The notes under the pieces are model-generated. The model saw only the letters and a list, made by a program, of their open reading frames with translations, searched no databases and was not told where the DNA came from. From Thermoplasmata archaeon (GTDB lineage Archaea; Thermoplasmatota; Thermoplasmata; Lutacidiplasmatales; UBA184), in NCBI GenBank assembly GCA_030043855.1, contig JASHWW010000075.1:1-11366 (forward strand): a stretch of 11,366 nt of DNA. The letters run 5' to 3'. The position numbers and the translations under genes were made by a program. Position 1 is the first letter of the stretch. Each line of letters opens with the position of its first letter. Shown piece by piece: positions 1 through 7,228 of this stretch.

Positions 1-1380
1 GGGGCGCAGGGGACGCTGATGCACCTCGGGATCGGCCCGATCGTCACCGGGTCGATCATCATGCAACTGTTCACCGGGGCGAAGATCATCAACCTCGACC
101 TCACGAACGACGAGGACAAGGGGATGTACCAGGGGACCCAGAAGGTCCTCGTCGTCGCGATGATCTTCGTCGAGGCGATCCCCCAGATCTACGGGTACCT
201 GACCCCGTCGGCCTCCCTCGTGACGACGCTCGGCGCGGCCTCCCCCGGCAACGGGCTGATGCTGGCGAACACGATCATCGTCGCGCAGCTCGTCTTCGGC
301 AGCTACCTCGTCTTCCTGATGGACGAGGTCGTCTCCAAGTGGGGGATCGGGAGCGGGATCTCGCTGTTCATCGCGGCGGGCGTCTCGCAGCAGATCGTCC
401 AGGGGACGCTCAACTGGGTCCCGCAGAACCCCGCGGACCCGATCTCCGCCGGCAACCCGCCCAGCGGCACGATCCCGAAGACGCTCTGGTTCTTCACGCA
501 CTACAGCGCCAGCCAGATGGCCGGCGGCGGCTGGGAACGGGTGCTCCTGCAACAGCCGAATCCCATCGTCGCCCTCGTCGGGACCGCCGCGATCTTCTTC
601 CTCGTCGCCTGGACCGAGTCGACCCGGATCGAACTGCCGCTCTCCCACGCCGAGGCGCGGGGCGCCCGGGGCCGGTACCCGCTGCGCCTGATCTACGCGT
701 CGAACATCCCGGTCATCCTGATGTCCGCGCTGCTCGCGAACGTCTCGATGGTCACGATCCTCCTGTGGACGAACCCGACGCTCGCGCACTTCCCCGTCTT
801 CGGCCATCAGTGGTGGGTCGGGTCGTACCCGACCGCGGCGCAGGCCGCCACCGGCACGATCAGCCAGACGCAGCCGATCACCGGCGGCGCGTACTACCTG
901 TCGACGCCGAACGGCCTCGAATCGTGGCTGTTGCCGTTGATCAACTTCGGCCAGTACGGCGCGTTCCTCTACGGCCACACCTGGTGGCAGGGGATCATCC
1001 ACGTGATGGTCTACTTCGGGGCGATGGTCGGCGGGTCGATCCTGTTCGCCAAGTTCTGGATCCAGACGACGAACATGGGTCCCGAGGCCGTCGCGCGGCA
1101 GATCGAGGCGTCGGGGATGCAGATCCCCGGGTTCCGTAGAGAACCTCGGGTGCTGCGGCGGGTCCTCGAACGGTACATCCCCGTCATCACGGTGATCTCC
1201 GGAGCCGCCGTCGGCGCGCTGGCCGCGGGGGCCGACCTGATCGGGACCCTCGGCAACGCCAGCGGGACCGGCGTGCTGCTGATGGTCGGGATCATCATCA
1301 ACCTCTACGAGGCGATGGGCCGCGAGCAGCTGATGGAGATGAACCCGCTGCTCCGCCGCTTCCTCGGAGGCGAGAGTTGA
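1..1380 (+). CDS. secY: Protein translocase subunit SecY (5'-truncated by window edge)
   Basis: This is the central channel subunit of the Sec translocon, which passes unfolded proteins across, or into, the cytoplasmic membrane. The open frame runs from base 1, so the true start and roughly the first 60 residues (cytosolic N-terminus and TM1) lie upstream; the ATG at 19 is internal. The first visible residues, with the motif LGIGPIVTGSIIMQL, are the plug/TM2 region. KWGIGSGISLFIAAGV and the cytosolic loop with RYPLRLIYASNIPVI are strongly conserved in archaeal SecY. A long external segment lies between the helices near nt 720-960, as in other archaeal SecY proteins. The last helix ends in INLYEAMGREQL, followed by a short tail. 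The stop overlaps the start of the next gene by four bases. The position at the head of the cluster fits the end of a ribosomal-protein operon, but no ribosomal gene is visible here. Function is known from the family; identity is very secure. Confidence 0.97.
   Translation, partial: GAQGTLMHLGIGPIVTGSIIMQLFTGAKIINLDLTNDEDKGMYQGTQKVLVVAMIFVEAIPQIYGYLTPSASLVTTLGAASPGNGLMLANTIIVAQLVFGSYLVFLMDEVVSKWGIGSGISLFIAAGVSQQIVQGTLNWVPQNPADPISAGNPPSGTIPKTLWFFTHYSASQMAGGGWERVLLQQPNPIVALVGTAAIFFLVAWTESTRIELPLSHAEARGARGRYPLRLIYASNIPVILMSALLANVSMVTILLWTNPTLAHFPVFGHQWWVGSYPTAAQAATGTISQTQPITGGAYYLSTPNGLESWLLPLINFGQYGAFLYGHTWWQGIIHVMVYFGAMVGGSILFAKFWIQTTNMGPEAVARQIEASGMQIPGFRREPRVLRRVLERYIPVITVISGAAVGALAAGADLIGTLGNASGTGVLLMVGIIINLYEAMGREQLMEMNPLLRRFLGGES
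1366..1370 (+). promoter_or_regulatory. Shine-Dalgarno site for the EMC3-like gene
   Basis: A perfect GGAGG lies inside the end of secY, six bases before a TTG that begins in the secY stop (TTGA). This strong site is the main reason for accepting TTG at 1377 as the start codon. It fits re-initiation or coupled translation after secY. Confidence 0.75.
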
Positions 1381-2219
1381 CGGCCGCGGCCGCCGACGCT
1401 CCTCTTCCCAGCGGACCCGCCCGCGCGCCGGGCGACGATTCGGCCGGGACGATCGCCCCGCTCCCGGCCGAGCCCGAGGCGCCGGCGGACGCGCCGGCCT
1501 CGACGCCCGCGCGGCCGCCGGCTCCCGTGTTCAAGTTCTCGACGTTCCTCTACGTCTTCCTCGGGTTCCTGGGTCTCTGGATGCTGATCGACCAGAGCGC
1601 CCGGAACGGCATCGCCGGCGCGCTCGGCACGAGCGTCGCCCACGGGGGGCCGCTCTACTTCGCCATCGGGTTCCAGTCGAACTACCTGCTGCTCACGATG
1701 GCGCTCGCGGGCGCCGTCGAGATGCTGGTCACGTCGCTCGCCTACAACTACACGACCGACTGGGTGAAGGCGGCGAAGGTCCAGAAGTGGAGCGCGGCCT
1801 TCCGCAAGGTCCAGATGGAGGCGATCCGCTCCGGCAAGAAGGACCGGATCCAGGCGCTCCGGCCCCACCAGGAACGGCTCACCCGGCTCTCGAGCGAAGT
1901 GTCGATCGCCCAGTTCAAGGGGATGGCGATCACCTACTTCCTGCTCATCCTGATCTACACGTGGGTCGGGCTCGTCATCGGCAGCGCGACCGCCCAGGCG
2001 CAGACGATCCAGCTCGGCGGCGCCTCGATCGACCTGGTCGGCCACGTCCTCAACGGCCTGCCGATCCCCTGGTGGTTCCTGATCTTCAGCCTCTACACGA
2101 TCCCGTTCTCGCTCGTCTTCCGGCGCCTCCTGAAGCACGTCTGGCTGCGGCGGTACGCCGAGGAGCACCACCTCGGCGCCGGGCCCGTCGGGCCGGAGGC
2201 GGCCGGAGGAGCGGCGTGA
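1377..2219 (+). CDS. EMC3/TMCO1 family (DUF106) membrane protein, YidC/Oxa1-like insertase
   Basis: This 280-residue membrane protein belongs to the archaeal DUF106 family, related to EMC3, TMCO1 and YidC, which help insert membrane proteins beside the Sec translocon. Residues 1-50 are a low-complexity Ala/Pro/acidic tail. TM1 is about 54-71 and TM2 about 100-122. A charged, helical cytosolic stretch rich in Lys and Arg (about 128-178, with KVQKWSAAFRKVQMEAIR) is typical of the insertase fold. TM3 is about 182-204 and TM4 about 230-248 (PWWFLIFSLYTIPFS). The first upstream start is a TTG overlapping the secY stop, with GGAGG six bases before it. Sitting directly after secY supports a shared role in membrane insertion. 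In many euryarchaea adenylate kinase lies between these two genes; it is absent here. Family assignment comes from fold pattern and context; the biochemical role is inferred from the family. Confidence 0.9.
   Translation: MTAAAADAPLPSGPARAPGDDSAGTIAPLPAEPEAPADAPASTPARPPAPVFKFSTFLYVFLGFLGLWMLIDQSARNGIAGALGTSVAHGGPLYFAIGFQSNYLLLTMALAGAVEMLVTSLAYNYTTDWVKAAKVQKWSAAFRKVQMEAIRSGKKDRIQALRPHQERLTRLSSEVSIAQFKGMAITYFLLILIYTWVGLVIGSATAQAQTIQLGGASIDLVGHVLNGLPIPWWFLIFSLYTIPFSLVFRRLLKHVWLRRYAEEHHLGAGPVGPEAAGGAA
2205..2209 (+). promoter_or_regulatory. Shine-Dalgarno site for cmk
   Basis: GGAGG within the last codons of the EMC3-like gene, six bases before the GTG at 2216. It has the same layout as the site before the TTG at 1377 and supports GTG as the cmk start. 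Confidence 0.75.
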
Positions 2220-2764
2220 TCCGTCGCGTCGTCACGGTCGGCGGCCCGCCGGGCGGCGGGAAGACGACCGCCGGACGGCGCGTGGCCGCGGCGTTGGGAC
2301 TGACCTACCGGTCGTCCGGGGAGCTGTTCCGCGCCGAGGGGGAGCGGCGGGGCCTCGACGTCGAGGCGTTCAACCGGTACGCGGAGGCCCACCCCGAGGT
2401 CGACGTCGAGCTCGACCGCACGATGCAGGCGCTCGCGCGGCCGGGCGTGCTGCTCGACGGCCGGCTGCAGGGGGCGCTCTGCCGCCGGAACGGTACGCCC
2501 GTCTACGACGTCGTCGTCACGGCGACCGTGGAGGAACGCGCCCGCCGCGTCGCCGGCCGGGACCGGCAGCCCCTCCCGGAGGCGCGCCGCCGCATCGAGG
2601 AGCGGGAGGCGAGCGAACGGCGCCGCTACCGCCGGCAGTACGGGATCGACCTCGCGGCCGAGACGCCCGACCTGACGGTCGACTCGACCGACCTTCCGCC
2701 GGACGCCGTGGCGGAGCGGATCCTCCACTACCTTCGGTCGCGGGACGGGGCGACGGCCGGATGA
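2216..2764 (+). CDS. cmk: Cytidylate kinase, archaeal type
   Basis: This kinase phosphorylates CMP or dCMP to the diphosphate with ATP, in cytosolic pyrimidine nucleotide supply. The protein is 182 residues from a GTG start that overlaps the preceding stop (GTGA). The Walker A loop GGPPGGGKTT is at residues 9-18. The nucleotide-binding region has SSGELFR (33-39), then FNRYAEAHPEVDVELDR (52-68), a pattern characteristic of the archaeal cytidylate kinase family. DGRLQG (81-86) resembles the family motif EGRL.G. The Arg-rich stretch after residue 115 (RDRQPL, then RRRIEERE) matches the mobile lid. A longer frame is open upstream, but it overlaps the EMC3-like gene extensively and gives low-complexity Arg/Pro sequence, so it is rejected. 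The location between an EMC3 gene and cbf5 is the classic archaeal context. Length is normal for the family. Confidence 0.93.
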   Translation: MIRRVVTVGGPPGGGKTTAGRRVAAALGLTYRSSGELFRAEGERRGLDVEAFNRYAEAHPEVDVELDRTMQALARPGVLLDGRLQGALCRRNGTPVYDVVVTATVEERARRVAGRDRQPLPEARRRIEEREASERRRYRRQYGIDLAAETPDLTVDSTDLPPDAVAERILHYLRSRDGATAG

Positions 2765-3705
2765 CGGAACCGTTCCCGCCCGAGGTCGGCGAGCGGATCG
2801 CCGCCGGCACGTTCCTCCTGATCGACAAACCCCGCGGTCCCTCCTCGCACCAGGTGACGGCGTGGGCGCGGGACCTCCTCGGCGTCCCGGTGGCGGGCCA
2901 CGCGGGGACGCTCGACCCGAACGTCTCCGGGCTCCTCTGGGTCGGGGTCGGACCGGCCCTCAAGCTGCTCCCCCTCGTGCTCGAGTTCCCGAAGCGGTAC
3001 GTCGGGGTCATCGTCTTCCACGGGGCGGTCGACCGCGCGGACCTGGAGCGGGTCCTCGCCGAGTTCACCGGCCCGATCTACCAGACCCCGCCGGTCCGCT
3101 CCGCCGTCAAGCGCGAACGGCGGATCCGACGCATCCACCGCCTGACGCTCGTCGAGCGGGACGGGGTGCGGGCGGTGATCGACCTCGTCGCCGACTCCGG
3201 GACGTACGTCCGCACGCTGGCGGTCGACGTCGGCGAGGCGCTCGGCGTCGGCGCGCACCTCGAGGAGCTGCGGCGGACGGCGACGGGACCGTTCGACGAG
3301 CGCGCGTCGATCACGCTGACGACGCTCGCCGACGCGGTCACCCGAGCCCGGTCGGGGGACCCGGCCGACCTGCTGGCCCAGCTGCATCCGATGCGCGAGG
3401 TCTGGTCGGAGTTTCCCGCGGTCGTGCTCAAGGAGGGCGCGGCGAGCGCGGTCGCGCACGGGGCCGGCCTCGCGGCCGGCGGGATCCTCGCGATCCCGAC
3501 CCCGTTCCCCCGCGGTTCCCACGTGGCGCTCGTGACGCGATCCGGCGAGCTGGTCGCGACCGGGGTCGCGCGGCACGCCGCGGAGGAGCTCGCGTCCGCC
3601 GGGCCGGGATGGGTCGTCGACCGGACCCGGGTCTTCGTCGACCCGGCGCGGTTCCCCGCCCTGTGGCGGGGCCCCGGGCGCCCGGCCGCCCCGTCCGAGG
3701 GGTAG
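2761..3705 (+). CDS. cbf5: H/ACA RNP pseudouridine synthase Cbf5 (TruB family) with PUA domain
   Basis: Cbf5 converts uridine to pseudouridine in rRNA, guided by H/ACA RNAs with Nop10, Gar1 and L7Ae. Archaeal Cbf5 can also make tRNA Psi55 without a guide. The protein has 314 residues. LLIDKPRGPSSHQV (19-32) is TruB motif I. HAGTLDP (47-53) carries the catalytic Asp, D52. YQTPPVRSAVKR begins at Y107, and GTYVRTL (147-153) supplies the conserved active-site Tyr and Arg. AHLEELRRTATGPF follows. A PUA domain runs from about 215 to 305, starting PAVVLKEGAASAVAHGAGL and ending in the FPALW box. It is slightly shorter than typical archaeal Cbf5 at the N-terminus. Its ATG overlaps the cmk stop (ATGA), and no strong Shine-Dalgarno precedes it, so translation probably depends on coupling to cmk. 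The catalytic domain is clear; no partner genes are in view. Confidence 0.95.
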   Translation: MTEPFPPEVGERIAAGTFLLIDKPRGPSSHQVTAWARDLLGVPVAGHAGTLDPNVSGLLWVGVGPALKLLPLVLEFPKRYVGVIVFHGAVDRADLERVLAEFTGPIYQTPPVRSAVKRERRIRRIHRLTLVERDGVRAVIDLVADSGTYVRTLAVDVGEALGVGAHLEELRRTATGPFDERASITLTTLADAVTRARSGDPADLLAQLHPMREVWSEFPAVVLKEGAASAVAHGAGLAAGGILAIPTPFPRGSHVALVTRSGELVATGVARHAAEELASAGPGWVVDRTRVFVDPARFPALWRGPGRPAAPSEG

Positions 3706-3706
3706 G

Positions 3707-3712
3707 GTTATC
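3707..3712 (+). promoter_or_regulatory. TATA-like box for the MMPL gene
   Basis: The AT-containing hexamer GTTATC sits in the 30-base gap after cbf5. Its centre is about 26 nt before the GTG at 3736, the usual archaeal distance from TATA box to transcription start. Transcription would therefore begin at or next to the start codon. No Shine-Dalgarno is present in the gap. The match is by eye. Confidence 0.5.
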
Positions 3713-3735
3713 TCGCCCCCCGGGTCGGACGCGAC

Positions 3736-6700
3736 GTGGCCGACCGGTCCGAGGGACACTCCGAGGCCGGCGCCCGTCTGTTCGGCCGGCTCGGCCGTTG
3801 GATCGTCCGGCATCCGTGGTATCCGGTGATCTTCTGGGTCGTCCTGCTCGTCGTCACGATCCCGTTCCTTCCGCTCCTCGGGTCGGTGACCACGAACTCG
3901 ACCCAATCGACCGCCGCCAACTCCCCGAGCGCCGCCGCGAACGCCGAGCTGGCGCGCCTCTTCCCGAACCAGACCGGCGGCAGCTCGTCGATCCTGCTGT
4001 TCTACGGAGCCAACCTGACCGACGCCGCCGCCCAATCCTCGATCCTCGCGGTCACCACCGCCCTCACGGCCGACCGCTCCCTCGTCAACGTGGCGTCGAT
4101 CGACTCGGTCTACACCGCGTACGCGAGCTACCTGGCGGGCCAGGTCCAGCTCACCAGCCGCGTCCTCGGGGCCGCGCTGAACGACTCCCCGGGATTCCTA
4201 GCGGCGTTCAACGCGACGTCGGCGCTGCTCTGGGGTCCGCCGGCCACGTTCGTCGCGACCTGGGAGGCCCTCGTCGCCAACGGCTCGAGCGAGCCGGCGT
4301 CGCACTGGAACTATCCCGCGTTCGTCGCCACGGAGGCGACGCTGAACCATTCGACCCCGGCGAACGACGTGCTCTCGGCGTTCTACGCCGGGTACGGCGC
4401 GACCGGGGCCGGATTCAACGGGAGCGCCGACTGCGCGGCTGCCCCGGTACCGGTCGCGTGCGCCGACGGGGCCGCCCGGACGAATCTTCGACCGCTCCTC
4501 CCGTCGCTGTTCCCGCCCCCGTCGGAGGGGAGCGTGTACGGGGGCGCCGCGCTGGACACCCTCGGGATCGCGAACGCGACCGACTGGTCCGCGATCCGGT
4601 TCGCGGTCGCCACCCTCGTGGCGCCGTCCCAGGACCTCGCGCCGGGCTGGGTCGCGGACATCTGGGGCGCCTTCCCGTCCGGGGCGTCTCCCGTCGCGGC
4701 CCGCGCGTGGGCGAACACAACCGTCGCGAACGCGACCCTGGGGAGCGAGCCGCTCCCGGTGCCGTACGCCCTGTACTCGCAGTACGTCAACGCCGCGGGA
4801 ACCGCGCAGGTCGTGTCGGTGGCGTTCACCGTCGCCGATAGCGAATCCAACGGCGGCTCGCCGACCGTGTTCGAGGACCTTCCGCGGATCGACTCGACCG
4901 TCACGTCCGCGCTGGCGTCGTCCGACCCGAGCCGGTCGATCGCCTACGTGCAGACCGGCTCGGCGCCGCTCGACCTGCTCACGCAGGAGGCGGTCAACTC
5001 GTCCCTCGCCCTCGTCCTGCCGCTGACCGTCGGACTGCTGCTGGTCATCGCGATGGTCTACTTCCGTTCCCCGCTGACGCCGCTCTTCACGTTCGCGGCG
5101 CTCGGCATCGCGCTCGTGCTCGGGCTCGGCGGTACCGTGCTCGTCGGGACCCTGGTGCAGCACGTCGACTCCACGTCGCTGACGCTGGAGGAGGTGTTCG
5201 TGCTCGGGGTCGGCACCGATTATTCGATCTTCCTGGTTGCCCGGTACCGCGAGGAGCTCGTCCACGGAGCGACCCCGGACGACGCGATCGTCGCCTCCGT
5301 CTCCTGGGCCGGTCAATCGGTCGCCACCAGCGGCTCGACCGCGATCATCGCGACGGCGGCGCTGGCGTTCAGCGGCGTCTCGCTGCTCGCCGAGTGGGGG
5401 TCCGTCCTGTCGCTGGCAGTGTTCATCACCCTCGTCCTGTCGCTCACGTTAATTCCGGCGTTCCTCAAGCTGGTCGGCCCCCGGATCTTCTGGCCGATGA
5501 GCGGCCGTCGCTTCCAGCGGGCCGCCGAGCGGACGCTCGCGCGGACGAACGACCGGTCGACCTACTTCTACCGCGCCGGACGAGCGACGGCGCGTCGGCC
5601 GGGGTCCATCGCCAGCGGACTCCTGCTCGTGTCGATCCCTCTCGTCCTGATCGCGCTCACCGTCCCGATCTCGTACGACTTTTACGCCCAGCTCCCGAAC
5701 GGCCATCCGGCGACCAACGGCCTCTCCGAGCTCGGAACCCAATTCGGCTCGGGGTTCGCCACCCCGTCGTTCGCGCTCGTCACCTTCGCCGCTCCGCTCT
5801 ACAACGGCACGGCCACCAACGTGACCGAGTTCACCGACCTCGCGGCACTCACCGCCCTCGCCAACGGCACGGGAGGGATCGCCGCCGTCACCTCGCCCGT
5901 GGGCCCGTCCGGGGCCACGCTCTCGCAATGGCTGGCGCTGCCCACCCTCCCGACCGTCCCGCGGGAGAATCTGCTCTCGATCCTCGGGACGTACGTCGGC
6001 ACCGACGGCCGGACGGTCCTCCTCGACCTGCAGACCAGCGCGACGGGCCTCTCCGGGGAGGCGGTCGCGGCGGTCACCGCCGTGGAGGGCGCGTTCGGCG
6101 GCTACGCGGCGGACCACCCGGAGGTGGTCGGGATCTCGTACGGGGGCGGCGCCCCGACCATCCACGACCTCTCGCAGGAGACCGCCCAGGCGACGACCGT
6201 CATGATCGTCGCGGTCGCGATCGGTCTCATCGTCGTGCTCCTTGCGGTCCTCCGGTCGTGGATCATCGCCCTGATGGCGGTCGGTACGATCGGTCTCTCG
6301 ATCAGTTGGGCGTGGGCCGTCACCGACCTGATCTTCCAGCAGCTCCTCGGGTTCCCGCTGTTCTTCTACGTGCGGACGATCCTGATCATCCTCGTCCTCG
6401 GGCTGGGAGTCGACTACAACATCTTCCTGCTGACCCGCGTCCGGGAGGAGCGGGTCCGGGGCCGGTCGACCCCGGACGCCGCGGTCGAGGCGGTCGGCAA
6501 GACCGGCGGGATCATCACGGCCGCGGCCGTGATCCTCGCGAGCGCCTTCGCGGCGCTGCTGGTCGGGGAGTTCACGCTGATCCGGGCGATCGGGTTTTCG
6601 GTCGCGGTCGCCGTCATCCTCGATGCGATGGTGATCCGGACCTACCTGGTCCCCGCGCTCCTGCAACTCCTCGGCGAGCGGGTCTGGAGCTGGACCGGCC

Positions 6701-6759
6701 GCGCTCCGGCGCCCGCGACGGTCGCGACGCCGCCGCCGGCGGCGCCCCCGTCCCCTTAG
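3736..6759 (+). CDS. MMPL/RND superfamily membrane transporter
   Basis: This 1007-residue protein has the duplicated MMPL/RND layout, energised in this family by ion gradients and often moving lipids or other hydrophobic compounds. The substrate cannot be told. TM1 is about 30-48, followed by a large extracytoplasmic domain (about 49-420) and five helices (about 424-580). TM7 is about 625-645, with a second domain (about 650-815) and five helices (about 822-985). The signature GTDYSIF (493-499) and its partner VDYNIF (892-897) are each followed by a cytosolic Arg/Glu stretch (ARYREE, TRVREE). The two soluble domains are unequal. I count fifteen N-X-S/T sequons, all in predicted extracytoplasmic parts. 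The only cysteines are C233 and C242, which could form a disulfide. GTG is the only plausible start and lies 30 bases after cbf5. The C-terminus is Pro/Ala-rich. Confidence 0.92.
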   Translation: MADRSEGHSEAGARLFGRLGRWIVRHPWYPVIFWVVLLVVTIPFLPLLGSVTTNSTQSTAANSPSAAANAELARLFPNQTGGSSSILLFYGANLTDAAAQSSILAVTTALTADRSLVNVASIDSVYTAYASYLAGQVQLTSRVLGAALNDSPGFLAAFNATSALLWGPPATFVATWEALVANGSSEPASHWNYPAFVATEATLNHSTPANDVLSAFYAGYGATGAGFNGSADCAAAPVPVACADGAARTNLRPLLPSLFPPPSEGSVYGGAALDTLGIANATDWSAIRFAVATLVAPSQDLAPGWVADIWGAFPSGASPVAARAWANTTVANATLGSEPLPVPYALYSQYVNAAGTAQVVSVAFTVADSESNGGSPTVFEDLPRIDSTVTSALASSDPSRSIAYVQTGSAPLDLLTQEAVNSSLALVLPLTVGLLLVIAMVYFRSPLTPLFTFAALGIALVLGLGGTVLVGTLVQHVDSTSLTLEEVFVLGVGTDYSIFLVARYREELVHGATPDDAIVASVSWAGQSVATSGSTAIIATAALAFSGVSLLAEWGSVLSLAVFITLVLSLTLIPAFLKLVGPRIFWPMSGRRFQRAAERTLARTNDRSTYFYRAGRATARRPGSIASGLLLVSIPLVLIALTVPISYDFYAQLPNGHPATNGLSELGTQFGSGFATPSFALVTFAAPLYNGTATNVTEFTDLAALTALANGTGGIAAVTSPVGPSGATLSQWLALPTLPTVPRENLLSILGTYVGTDGRTVLLDLQTSATGLSGEAVAAVTAVEGAFGGYAADHPEVVGISYGGGAPTIHDLSQETAQATTVMIVAVAIGLIVVLLAVLRSWIIALMAVGTIGLSISWAWAVTDLIFQQLLGFPLFFYVRTILIILVLGLGVDYNIFLLTRVREERVRGRSTPDAAVEAVGKTGGIITAAAVILASAFAALLVGEFTLIRAIGFSVAVAVILDAMVIRTYLVPALLQLLGERVWSWTGRAPAPATVATPPPAAPPSP

Positions 6760-7187
6760 AGGAACCGGGCCTTCGCGCGGGCCAGGTGCGTGTCGGGGGA
6801 TCCCTCGACCACCTCGACCACCGTTCCCTTCGGGTCGAGGAAGAACGACACGCGCTTCGCGGACCCGCTCGGTCCGAGCACGCCGTACTGGCCGGCCACC
6901 GTCTTCGCGTGATCGGCGACGAGCGTGAACGGCAGGCCGTACTTCTGCGCGAACTTCTTCTGCGCCGGACAGTCGTCGGTGCTCACGCCGACGACCGCGA
7001 CGTCCTTCTTCGACAGCTCGGGCACGAGGTCGCGGAACCCCTTCGACTCGATGGTGCAGCCGGGAGTGTCGGCCCTCGGATAGAAGTACAGCACGACCGA
7101 GTGCCCTCGCAGCGAAGAGAGGCGAAACGGCTGGCCGTCCTGGTTCGGCGCTTCGAAGTCGGGAGCGAGCTGTCCGGTCGCGACCAT
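6756..7187 (-). CDS. Thioredoxin-dependent peroxiredoxin, BCP/PrxQ type
   Basis: This cytosolic thiol peroxidase of 143 residues should reduce hydrogen peroxide and organic peroxides using thioredoxin-like donors. The peroxidatic motif is PRADTPGCT, giving T41 and C44 of the P-x-x-x-T-x-x-C signature. The third catalytic residue is probably R112 in KRVSFFLDPKG. DFEAPNQDG near the start and GVSTDD at 67-72 also fit PrxQ/BCP. The second cysteine that many BCP proteins carry five residues after the first is missing here (S48-K49). The only other cysteine is C73, which may act as the resolving residue, or the enzyme may be 1-Cys. The ATG is preceded 26 nt upstream by a TATA-like box, so the mRNA is probably leaderless. 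The stop codon is interlocked with that of the MMPL gene on the other strand. Confidence 0.95.
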   Translation of the reverse strand: MVATGQLAPDFEAPNQDGQPFRLSSLRGHSVVLYFYPRADTPGCTIESKGFRDLVPELSKKDVAVVGVSTDDCPAQKKFAQKYGLPFTLVADHAKTVAGQYGVLGPSGSAKRVSFFLDPKGTVVEVVEGSPDTHLARAKARFL

Positions 7188-7208
7188 GCCGGGCCAGCGC
7201 CCGCCCGG

Positions 7209-7214
7209 TATTTA
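7209..7214 (-). promoter_or_regulatory. TATA box of the peroxiredoxin gene
   Basis: Read on the minus strand this is TAAATA, flanked as GGTAAATACC. Its centre lies about 25-26 nt before the peroxiredoxin ATG at 7187, which implies transcription starting at the start codon. It is the most AT-rich hexamer in this stretch and the best TATA box in the window. Confidence 0.65.
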
Positions 7215-7228
7215 CCCCCGCAGGGGGT
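7214..7228. repeat. Short perfect inverted repeat beside the peroxiredoxin promoter
   Basis: ACCCCC-GCA-GGGGGT forms a perfect 6-bp stem with a 3-base loop. Read on the minus strand it begins at the stop codon of the RAM-domain gene and ends at the TATA box of the peroxiredoxin gene, covering the position of the archaeal B-recognition element. It could be an operator, an RNA hairpin at the end of the upstream transcript, or chance in GC-rich DNA. Confidence 0.5.

Noticed and set aside
1787..2215. Upstream extension of the cmk frame to 1787
   Set aside because: It would overlap half of the EMC3-like gene and gives repetitive Arg/Pro/Asp sequence. The GTG at 2216 has GGAGG at the right distance and starts right before the kinase fold.
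2728..4035. A 435-codon minus-strand frame across cbf5 and the start of the MMPL gene
   Set aside because: It crosses two well-supported genes and the promoter gap between them, and its sequence is typical GC-driven shadow composition.
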